Assembly (NCBI GenBank): GCA_008931825.1
Contig: QXVZ01019767.1
Span: forward strand, 1 to 29,764
Source: Phallusia fumigata
Taxonomy: Eukaryota; Chordata; Ascidiacea; Phlebobranchia; Ascidiidae
Reading direction: 5' to 3'
Length of the DNA stretch: 29,764 bases
This document shows positions 10,801-22,800 of this stretch, one piece after another (the stretch's first letter is position 1; every line of letters begins with the position of its first letter). The notes beneath the pieces are model-generated. The model was not told where the DNA came from and did not search any database. It saw only the letters and a program-made list of their open reading frames with translations. Made by a program: the position numbers and the translations under genes.

Positions 10801-13800
10801 TTAAAAACAAGTAAGGCTCTATCTCATAAGTTACTTTTTGCAAGTTTTTCTTGTGCTTTAAAATGTCGCTGTGTGGAACATACTACAGACGGCGACGCGG
10901 AATATTTTTGAAATTCGCTAGTTTAATCTTATCCCAGCCTTATTAATTTACGACATGAATGTCTAAACTCATTTGAGAAGAAATATTCTTTGGAAGGAAA
11001 ACCGGAATATGCGTGAGAATGGCATTTCAGTGTTGGAAATACGATTTTAAATGGCCTAAACTGCGAAATATATCTACCTAATAATAAAGCACATCTACCT
11101 AATAAAAGAGCGCATGATTATTTAATATTAAACCTGATATTACTTCCTTAGATCCGGTCCGGTATCTGGGGACACATCCAGGGAGCAAGACACCAAACAG
11201 GCCTGGGATTCGGGCTCCAACGAATCAAGGTAGATGACATAACATCACGTTAACTTCGCGACACTTTAGCACAGAGATTGAGGCTTAGTCAGTCAGGCCG
11301 CCGCTCAGATTTCCCTGTTCGCGAAGGATAATAAGAAACCAACTTCGCACAACGCCTAAATGCCAGGCAACCCGCGTGAGTAGTCGTTATGGCCTAAACG
11401 TGACAGTTTGGCGGATATGACGGTCTGCACACGCCGTTAACCGCCTTTCTGGTAACTTTCCTCGACCCCGGCTTGCTTAGCGCTGCAAATTACTGGCGAG
11501 AAAGCGTATACGGCATCTCTGTACCATTTTGGTCTGTTCAACTGGTCAAGTAGTTAGTCTGTACTTTGTCACTGTCCAACACGTAACCGTTGCCATTGTT
11601 TTTTTGATAACAAAAGAACGTTTTTTGTTTCAATCGCACGTCCAGTGTTTACGCACGAAACTATCGCGCTGATAAAGTATTTGTTTGTTAAAATTGTTTA
11701 CTAAATGTTATGTACTCGCTTTTTGAGCAGCCAAACTGCTATGCACCGTTGCGCCAACTACTGATAAGACAGTTAAGCCAATTATACCCCTCGTTACTCA
11801 GTAGTGTCGAAGCCATTTTTACTCGCAACTTTTTGTCATAAAATATCGCCCAACGTGTAATCTTCGTGAAGCCAATAAATGTCCCATTAAGCTGACTACA
11901 TGTCCCTAAATCGTGATTTAAACCCATGTAACTTAGCCTGTCCACCAGACAAATTGACGCTAATTCGTTACTGCGAATGCCATCAAGTAAATGGAGAACA
12001 AATCTTTTTTTTCAAAAATCTGTTTAATCAGGTTTTAAAAAGGGTTACCCGAATTATTTGCAGTTTTACAGTAAAAACACATGGGTTCATACATGATCAC
12101 ACAGGCACAGTTTAGTTCTCTGTGCTATGCGATTCTTCAATCACGCCATTAGAGAAATGCATTGACACATTTTCTGATTTTATGTTGTTGCGTTGTAAAG
12201 AATATTTAAAAAATAATATTAACACCAATCGCAGTATGTTCGTGTGCGTAGTAGCAGTAGTTTGTAAAAAATTACTAAATCTGCCCTATGCCCTAACCAC
12301 AAGCATTGTGACGTGATTATTGACGTAACTTCCGCTTTTATTGTGCTGGCTGCTACCTGCTTCCCCATGTTTGTGCACTTTAGAAATTCGCTGCTTATTT
12401 GCGCTTATGACGTCATGGTTGCAAAAAAAGAGATTTTTGTGCATGGGAGAGTTCCCGCATTTTTGTTCCGGGATTTCCATGATTTGTCCATGCAACCAAT
12501 AAACGATGGAAAAGTGTTCATAATAAATCCAAAAATCATAAAAAAAACACAGTTAGGCAAATTATTACATCAAATTATGCTAAATACGGTTATTGTAAAT
12601 AAATATGTATTCTGATTATAAGATTTTGCTAAAATTTCCGAAAAATGCATTTCTGTGTTTTCCGCGATTTCCGTGTGGATTATGCAACAGCTGTGTAGTT
12701 AGTGATGTTGTGTAATTAGCTATTCCACAGACACACACCCGTCCCACTCGTCAGTTTCACATCGATGCAGTATTTCCTTGTTCAATGTTTCGTACTTATT
12801 GTGACGTAATAAACGGTTTATCGAACGCCTGCTTCCGGTTTTGCTTGAGCGAATAGTCAGTGCAGGATAGACAAAGCTTAGGAACGCAAAAACTGCATGC
12901 CCTTTATTTCACACTTATTCATACGCCATAATCGATGCATTATGACGTTATTTTTAAACTGGTCTATGTATTTTCTACAAACACCAGAATATCTCATGTA
13001 TTAGCGTTATTCATGCGTGGCGAATGATGTGGTCACGTGGTGTCAATGCTCGTGATTTGTAGAGGTCACGTGACCACAATACCTGGTCAGCTTCCGCTAA
13101 CAAGGTAGATGGCAATAGGCTGTTGTAACGGAAGTAGTGTGTAGAAATATAGATCATCCTTGAACTCCTTTCGTATTAAGCCAAGCTATCGCCCATTCCA
13201 CATGAAAAAAATTCGCTGCATGAGCAAAAAAGCTCTCCAAACACATTTCTATTCAGTTTATGCAATCATGCTTGGTTTAAACGGAAACCTAGCTGAGGAT
13301 TTCAGTGAAATATCTATCCTTTCATAGGACAACGCTTTTAACGAAAGTGCATTGCTATTCACCGCTGTGTATGGGACTAGGCATTGAACAGGGATGTGTA
13401 TTGCAACTCCTGCAAAGCGTTTATGACCGAAATGAGTCCACAATATGTTTATTGTTTCAACACCCGGGCCTTCAACCAAAACACCAAATGTGGGAGGAGC
13501 GGTGTATACGTCACTTCCCTGACATACANGCGTTTATGACCGAAATGAGTCCACAATATGTTTATTGTTTCAACACCCGGGCCTTCAACCAAAACACCAA
13601 ATGTGGGAGGAGCGGTGTATACGTCACTTCCCTGACATACAAGGCACCCGCATAATGTTCAGTGGCTGATAGTAAGGACAAAAACGCATCGCGTCATCGA
13701 AGGAAGTATCAATCTACAGTGTCAGGCGAACGACTGAAAACGTTTAGTCAATATGTCACATGTGTAGTTGGCGCGTAAAGCCGAGTCTTGTCAGAATGGC

Positions 13801-16800
13801 AGCTTATATGTCATGTTTCGAAAAGCGCCAAATATGTGAACAAACAATGTGGCCAATGGGTCTTGTAGGTGATAACTTTTTCAAAAGCACAAAATTGCGA
13901 TAAAAGATTGAAGATTATAGAATAACAGTTATGGAATCACGGATTCATGCTCGTGTACAAAAAACTCGTTGGTGTGCAGGTTGTTTAGGGGTTCAAAGGA
14001 AAAACAAGACAACTTTCACTTTTTGTCTCATATAATGTTTGAATTGATTTAAAATCGCAACTTACAAACGCTCACTAGTGGAGGAAATATATACACAGAT
14101 AATATCACAAGGGGGCGCAGCGGCATAAAGTGGATCAGCAGGGCACATCGCAAAACGAAACGGCCTAACTCTACATCAAACGAATGTTTTAAAATCCTCA
14201 CTCCAACATCACCAACCAAACGAATAGGTTTAAAACTTGTGATGCACCCGAGTTTCCGTTGGGTGAAATCTTTAAGCAATGTGTCGGTTTCAACCAGAAA
14301 CTATTTAAAATTCGTTTACAACGAAATTCTTTTTCGAAAACATCCACCAGAACAATTTCTTCTGCTTGACCACTTTCGGTCAATCACTCGCTCCCGGCAC
14401 GAAACTTACAACACCGGTTCGGTGCATCTCTATTTAAACCCTCAACAACAGTCCATGGTTCCCATTGCCAAGTTGTCGTTACAACACAAGCGTCATTACC
14501 GTTTGTTCAATATTTCTAAGCATTTCCTAAAAAAATGCAAAGTATACTGCTACAAACTTTTTTAGGGAACACCGCGTAGAGGTANTTTAGAGTGTAGCTA
14601 TGGCTGATATTTTTATTTGCATTGGGTTTTCTAGGTTAGAAAAACTGCATTACTTCAAACGCCCGCTTCATGTGTATTATATTTTCAATTTTTGTTACTT
14701 TATCCCTGTAAAGTTGCCATTTATATTTCTTAAAATATCCGTGATCTAAGTTCTGTTGCGGCATTAATTAGAAAGCAAGAAATTATTACATACAGTTGAC
14801 AGATGCAGGTGTATTTAAACGTTATTTCATCTATGGGTGACGTCACGGTAAAAATCTGTCGTCATGCTTTGTCTTTTTTACACGTCTGTAACTTTTGACA
14901 TCATGAATAACTTTTTTCATTTACAATTGAAGCAACTGAAGCAGTTGTTGCTGGATTTAGATTCGACATTTAGGGCTACAATCTTTGTTATGTGACGTGA
15001 TGTTTGTTTCACTGTGTAACTTATTGCAGTGAAGTGCTTCAATCTGCCGAGCCCGAACCTGAGAAGATGCCGATCACGACCAAACCTCCAACTATTGTGA
15101 AAAAGTCACCGGCGAAGTCCAACATACAAGTAAGTAAAAAAAATGTAAAAATGTTGCTATTTGCTTCCAGAAAAACAATGCATAAAATATAGTAATGTTT
15201 GGCCTTACAGCGACGTAGTTCAATTTTTAAATGTCTTGTAAACTAAATTCACTTTATAACAAGTAGATACCAGGTTTATTGTTTTTTTTTGTATGTGTAT
15301 GACGAATTATTAAGCGCTGTGAATATTGAATCACTTAAGACTATCAGAAATGATATGGGCACTTTTAAACTTGTGTTGGATCCGGTGTCATTGTTTTGAT
15401 GATTCATGGCAACACTTATCCCACTTCACAAAAAAGATTATTCATCAAAAACGATGATTTGTCGTTTACACTGTACGTTTTGTCAGCGGAAGATCTCAGC
15501 CAAAAAGAAAGGTGGACGTCGGTCGATGACGCAACCCATCACTGGCGATGACGTCAGCGCTGCCAAAGAACTTGTTAAAGAGCAAAGGTAAACATCTAAG
15601 TTGGTTTAGAACGACGAAAATATGCAGAAATTATTAGTTATAATGCAAGCATAAAGCCGGTCAAATTTAGCTTAAAACTAACTGGTTTCAAGGGATACTT
15701 TCGTAATCATTTATAAGTTAGGGCTGTCTAAAAGTTTGAACTAAACAGTTAAACGTTTGTGGTACCGTACTCTTCCTGAACAAAGCGTTTGTTTGTAGCC
15801 TTCGCTGATAAGAGGGCGTTATCTGTTCAATGATTAACCAGTTTCGGGTGGAGATAAAAATTAGACGGAATCTATTACTGGAGATAGTCAGGCTTGAGAT
15901 TGCCCAAAGTTTTTACCCAAAAATGTTGTGTTGTTTGCATAATACGACTAAAACAATGGTACGCGTTTTCAAAAGTCTCTTCGGTGTATGGCATATTATG
16001 TAAATTACAGCTTCTTTGTGACCCTAGCATGTTAGAAAATATTGTTTCACTTGACACTATAAGCTCAAGCACTAAACGCAGAATGTTGCACCGACACAGT
16101 TGTTAATATCGTATTACAAGTGGCCTTGTTAAAAGGACGTTTAGATTGATCTTCACTAGGCTTGCTGGAAAGCATCTTTTGTTGGTTCGTACAGCAGGGG
16201 GTGGATTTGTAAAACGATCATTCCAGTACCAAAGAGTTCAGTTGTGGTAATGTTTTAAATATTAGTCCAATCTCCAAGGCAATACGTATATTGTGTGGTC
16301 GTATTTGAAATACGATCCTAAATCAGTTACTATGCGGTATATTTAGATAACCACAAAGCAAGGCAGTGCTTCAACCCACGTTATTGCGCAGACGGTCGAC
16401 TTACTGCGCTTCATCAGCCCTGCCCGTGCTAGCCCATTCGTCACCTCTGTCTAATTGTTTACATCGCCAGGCATTACCGGAGACGGCAGGCATTTTTTTA
16501 CTAAGCGCGGTCATTCCATGCCTAGTTAGTCAGCGCGTGATTCGCATAGTACAGAACTGTTTTGGTTTGGGCGCAGGCCAAGTTGGACCACAGGGTGTTT
16601 GCAGTAATGTGAGGTAATTAGCAGGTTAGGTCTGTATGGGTTTGGTTTCTTTTTTTGTGGGTTCATTTATTGTAAAGCGAAAGAAGAGAAGCTTGTTATT
16701 TTGGGAGGTTCATACGAGGTTCTGTTGTTTGTCAAAATCTTGAAAAGGTTAAGTTAGACTTGTTTTTTTGCCCGTCGGAAAAACAACAATTTTGTGCTGA

Positions 16801-19800
16801 AATTGAGTACAACGACATGATAGTAAAAACTACTATATTGCTCCGTGTGTACGTAACATAATTCGGTTAAGTTCTCACGGTCATGTTGTTTTAGTCCAGT
16901 GCTGCTAATGAACCGTCGTGCTCTCAGCTCTGTTGTTGGTCCAGTCAGAATTGCTATTAAGCTTAGCAGGTGGTCGTTGTGCTAAGCTGTAAAGTGCAGG
17001 CTTTGCGCTGTGGAAGTCGCGTTAACAGCTTCGTCCTGGGGCATCCTTATGCACTGTAGCTCTGAAAAATAGTATACGTCAGTTATCTGCTATTGTTTTC
17101 GGCCGGAAGGTCATTTATGTTTACATCGGACAGCGCTGAATACCACGGCGTACTGTAAAACACGTAACCAATTACCCTGTAAAACCCACAATTGGTCGAA
17201 TCTAGCTTCGATGGCCTGTTGTCAAACGCTTTCCGCAGATCAAAAATTCCGGCCTCGAAATTGGTATTGAACATTTCCAATGAACTTCAGTGCCGGTGTT
17301 TAACGCCTTATCTGTGATAAAATGTACTTAGAATTTCTGGTTATGTTGGAAATGTTTAAAAAAGCTTTTTAACGTAATTTTTTTGGTCAAATAGGCGTGC
17401 TGAAATTTGCGATGTTATTCGTATTTTCCAGCCCTGCGTTTTCTTATGGCTTTAAGTCCGTCTGGCTCCGCTTGGCACATTTTGCATGTAACATATACTT
17501 GTTTCACACTGGATTAAAACTGTTGGGTAAAGATTTAAGTTTCTTAGTCCAGGCATTTCTCCCACCAACGAAGTCCAAAATGCTTTTGAGCCATTTTTTC
17601 TGGTAGCATACGCTGATAAAAAAGGGATTCGTGGCAAAACACATCGAACCGCGTGATCTACCACCGTTATATGCCTTGTTTATACCGAGGTTATGCAAAT
17701 GTTCAATTTACCAATGATATGTATCACGAGCGATTAAAGTCAAACGGTTAAATCAGTGGTATCCAACATTTTTTGTTTTGCTTCGCTGCACCCTTTGCCG
17801 AGAACCCCGCATCGCGGCGCCCATAGCGTCTCTCATTGCAAATATATGAAGAACAATATAACGCAAACTGTCAGTTTGCGTTCTATTTATGAGGTATAAA
17901 CATCAATCAAGCCAGTCTATTTTGCAGGCATTATTCACCGTTATACTTGGTAAAACAATTCTAATCAAAATGGTCGCGGCATCCTTGAGCCCTGCAAACG
18001 ACACCCCGGTTTTGAAACACAGGGTTAAATGTTCTACACCAGAGAACTAACTACTCTGTTGTCAAAAGAAGCGCGCCCTATTCAAACACAGCCCAGTTGA
18101 TGCCTTGAGCAGAGCAATTACGCCTGATTGGCTTTGCGTATCACGTGTCGCCGATTCGTCACAATGGGCAATCAAAAGTGCTTGAAGTAACCTGACCCCC
18201 AGTCAAAACATTAGCCTTCGCAGCCCCATGTGGCAACTCCGTTTTGCAAAGCGATTGACTGATTACTTGCTGAGCAGTTAATGGACTGAATATGTAGACT
18301 ACTTGAAATTTGCCAGTTGTTAAATAAATGCGTGGTTGTATTCTTCAAATTTTAAAAGGCATGGTTGGTATTCTTTATGTTAAAAAAACCAAAAAAGAAG
18401 CACGTACGACTTGCAACGCACGGTATGAACTGCTTGGGCTGCGTTATTGCACATACGCGATTAAATTAGTCCTTTACTAGACCANTGTTTTCGGCCGGAA
18501 GGTCATTTATGTTTATATCGGGCAGCGCTGAATACCATGGCGTACTGTAAAACATACAACCAATTACCCTGTAAAACCCACAATTGGTCGAATCTAGCTT
18601 CGATGGCCTGTTGTCAAACGCTTTCCGCAGATCAAAAAATCCGGCCTCAAAATTGGTATTGAACATTTCCAATGAACTTCAGTGTCGGTTACTTAACGCT
18701 TTATCTGTGATAAAATGTACTTAACATTTCTGGTTATGTTGGAAATGTTTAAAAAAGCTTTTTAACATATTTTTTTTGGTAAAATAGGCTTGCTGAAATT
18801 TGCGATGTTATTCGTATTTTCTAGCCCTGCATTTTCCAATGGCTTTAAGTCCGCCTGTCTCCGCTTGGCACGTTTTGCATGTAACATATACTTGTTTCAC
18901 ACTGGATTAAAACTGTTGGGTAAACATTTAAGTTTCTTGGTCCATGCATTTCTCCCACCAACAAAGTCCATAATGCTTTTAAGCCATTTTTTCTGGTAGC
19001 ATACGCTGATAAAAAAGGGATCCCCATAGTGGCAAAACACATCGAACTGCGTGATCTACCACCGTTATATGCCTTGTTTATACCGAGGTTATGCAAATGT
19101 TCAATTTACCAATGATATGTATCACGAGCGATTAAAGTCAAACGGTTCAATCAGTGGTTTCCAACATTTTTTGTTTTGCTGCACCCTTTGCTGAGAACTA
19201 CGCATCGCGGCGCCCATAGCATCTTACATGGAAAATATATAAAGAACAATATAAAGCAAACTGTCATTTTGCGTTCTATTTATGAGGTATAAACATCAAT
19301 CAAGCCTATTTTGCAGGCATTATTCACCGTTATACCTGGTAAAACAATCCCAATAAAAATGGTCGCGGCACCCTTGAGCCCTGCAAACGACGCCACGGTC
19401 GGGAAACACAGGGTTAAATGTTCTTCACCAGAGAACTAACTACTCTGTTGTTAAAAGAAGCGCGCCCTATTCAAACACAGCCCAGTTGATGCGTCGAGCA
19501 GAGCAATTACGCCTGATTGGCTTTGCGTATCACGTGTCACCGATTCGTCACAATGGGCAATCAAAAGTGCTTGAAGTAACCTGACCCCCAGTCAAAACAT
19601 TAGCCTTCGCAGCCCCATGTGGCAACTCTGTTTTGCAAAGCGATTGACTGATTACTTGCTGAGCAGTTAATGGACTGAATATGTAGACTACTTGAAATTT
19701 GCCAGTTGTTAAATAAATGCGTGGTTGTATTCTTCAAATTTTAAAAGGCATGGTTGGTATTCTTTATGTTAAAAAAACCAAAAAAGAAGCACGTACGACT

Positions 19801-22800
19801 TGCAACGCACGGTATGAACTGCTTGGGCTGCGTTATTGCACATACGCGATTAAATTAGTCCTTTACTAGACCATCTTTTTTTATCTTGCCTTAAACCTAG
19901 AGACTTTAGCCAATATCAAAATTTAAACCAATAGTATTTCGGTTTAATTTTAAAACCATGTTGAAATATTTTAATTAAGGAGTTCTACTCTGTTTAAAAT
20001 ACTATGCCAACATTGATTGCGATGTGAGTCGGTCGTTTACGCGTCGGTGGACAAAGTAGATTTTTGTTGGTCTGTCTTTGGTCAATAGCGGATCAGGTAG
20101 CGAAGTTGTCGTTGCTTGTGTTTGCAGATGGGCGGTGGAGTTTGCCTGACATTTAGCAGGGCTGTGGTAGTTCATGTCAATCAAACTAGTGGGCTGCCCT
20201 CTGTTTGTTATTGCCGGTTGTGCTAGGAAATCATCCTTACCAGTTGGTCGTGACTCAGTNTGACATTTAGCAGGGCTGTGGTAGTTCATGTCAATCAAAC
20301 TAGTGGGCTGCCCTCTGTTTGTTATTGCCGGTTGTGCTAGGAAATCATCCTTACCAGTTGGTCGTGACTCAGTTACTCAGTTTTTTACGTTGTAAAAGGA
20401 AATGGTTACTAGTTAAATGTGAGATCAGATGTTTTTGTTTATCGCACATTAGCAAGACCAAAGTTTTGTTGCAGTTTGTTGTGTATTAACAAACTAAATC
20501 GCATGCAAATAAAATCGCAAAAGTGTGTAAGTTAAATACAAGCTTCAAATCAAACTCCACAATGGGTCATTGCAACATATACTTACGCACGAGATAAGTA
20601 TTTAAATCAAGTTATGGTGACCCACACACACTAATGTAACTTAAAATATGCGTTGTTGAAAAATTATTGCGCCACGCTTTGCGTCAGTCAGATCCTGACT
20701 GTTCGAAGTATGAGTCAGTTGAAAGTCAATCATCTGTTAAGGACCCTTGCTTGGTTGAACGAAATCAATTGAGTGGCCTCATTTAAATCTCGATTGCGCT
20801 AACGGAAATGTTCGCCTATGTGTGAAATCGGTTGTGTTTAAATTGAAAAGATGTTGAGGACAACGTGCAGGTTAAACTTACAATGCAGGTTAAAAAGCGT
20901 GGGGTGTATTTGTTCTACTTAGTTTGTTATTTAGTTTTTGTAACCCTCATCGCAGCATTTGGCAGCGATTTTGTGGAGTCTTATGAATGTAATTTGAGTC
21001 ATTTTAGCTTTAAAGAAAGTGTTGCAGAATATTACCGGCAGTGGTTACTCGTATTTGGTTTCTGGCACTGTGTATGTTGTTTGACACTCATATTGATCAG
21101 TGTGATAACGCTACAGCATTGCTTTTTAAACATACTGCGTGTTAAAGTGCGGACCTTCATGCTTACAAATCTTGACAGGTACTCTAATTGTAGCAAGTTT
21201 TTCTGAAAAAATAAAGACAAATTAACGGTTGTTCCTGTATTTGACTTGCCATTATGGCTTGCAAGATTAAAGCTCGTAGCGCACTTGTACACATAAGGTC
21301 TCTTCCCGTTTAGTCACACTGGTATTATTTGTATAGAAGCTAATAGCCCACAAAGAGAAATAGACCAGTTTCCGGTGTCTCTGCAAATCACAGAGACAAC
21401 GACAAAACAGCTCTGAATTGATCGCAATTTGACGTTGTTTATGTTTGTGTTACTGGGTGCAGACTAGCTTTGCGTTTTCATTTTTTGTAGCTCAAACTAC
21501 GGACTGTGTTCACATTACGTGGTTAGTTTAAATCTATAGTGCTTAGCTATGGAATAAAGCGAGAATTACAGTACAGGTGAGTATTAGAAAAGACTAGATT
21601 TTAAGAGGTTCCATTACCCTTAGCGCCGATAGTGACTTGAAACTTCTGTCGTAACGTAAAACACAGTAGATTCGGTTCATTGCCAGGGTCACCAAGGTCT
21701 ATGGCAATGATATGTGTCGGTTTTCCACCACTATGCTTTCATTGTATGTCTAGCAGCGGACTTGTGTTCAAACGAGATTTGTGCAGTTAAGCTTGTAGGT
21801 CTTGCATGCTAACGTACGTATATTGTAAGTCTACAATGTGTCGCTTCTACACATACATGTGTGAGCGTACTGTCCGAAAAGTAATATTAGTAGACACCGG
21901 CAGCTGCGTACAGCACCCTTCTGCGTTTATGGACTAATAATCGTTTACGACTTGCAAAACCACACTAAGCCAGTGATGACTTATTCATGTTCAGGTTAAT
22001 CCGATTTTACGAAGCAAACCAGTCGGGTTTACTGTGCAATAAGGTTTTCTGTTGGATCGTCGCCTTTGGCATGTTGCGCTGGTATCTGAGTTGGGTACAT
22101 GTAAAATTCCCATCGTTAAGTTAGAGTTTAGTTGCTGTGTTAAAGGTTTTTAGTATAAACGTGGCTTATTAAGGTTATATCCTGTTAGACGGGGGTACGT
22201 CATGTCACACCCCCTAAGCTAAGGCGTGCAGTATGTCAATGCTGAGATTTCCAGCAAACTTTTATGTTCACAGAACAGTTAGTGATGTTTGAGGTCAACC
22301 CGGGCTCAGGTGAAAAAAACAAGACAGGTGACATGGGCCTTCATGTTTAAGCACGCGTTTTTCATTTTGTCAAATACCAGTTTTTTTAGTTGCATTTCAA
22401 AAGTATAATATTTTTTTACTCTTTATTGCCCTTTATTTTACTAATTGTACCAAACCACAAAGGAGGGCACAAAGTGGAACATTTTTGTAAAATGTAAGAA
22501 ACTGTCATAGAAAAACAAACGCATTTCAAGCCTCAATATTTGTAAGTGCGTTAGGCTTTTAGACAAACCAAAATTACTATTAAATCAGCCGCTAAAGTCT
22601 AATGTTACCGTTCACCGTGCCGTATCACGCACTGTGGTTGTGTCGTCAGAGTCGACGATTTAAAGCTAGTTACGTCGCAATGACGATAGATCGTTGATAA
22701 GATGAAATACAGTTTCCTGTGATTAAGGATGGGGGTGATAGTTTCACGCGTGTTGACGGAAAGGTTTATTTATTTTTATGCAATCTCAACTACCGATCTA

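Larger units (their letters stand above)
11230..15029. other. intron 9
   Basis: 3.8-kb intron. It holds a symmetrical E-box pair (13029-13077), an unmerged contig join (13417-13641) and an ambiguous base at 14585 without duplicated flanks. Open frames of up to 108 codons (for example 14239-14565) show no motif. Phase agrees directly between exons 9 and 10, so no extra exon is required here. Confidence 0.65.
17094..19873. repeat. two haplotype copies (about 1.39 kb each) around n 18485
   Basis: 17094-18484 and 18486-19873 are the same sequence at a few percent divergence, with small indels (for example a ccccatag insertion near 19021). The first copy ends at ttactagacca+n, and the second runs through that same string into new sequence. 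Both contain the same RT fragment and MITE at equivalent places. This pattern fits two allelic contigs placed end to end. A real tandem duplication is possible but would have to break exactly at the n. Confidence 0.8.

Noticed and set aside
13305..13655. 116-codon open frame with an internal repeat
   Set aside because: Its repeat is the contig overlap around n 13529; no motif remains when collapsed.
17397..17606. Hydrophobic open frame seen twice (also 18790-18999)
   Set aside because: Present twice only because two haplotype contigs are strung together; no recognisable motif, and likely old transposon sequence next to the RT relic.
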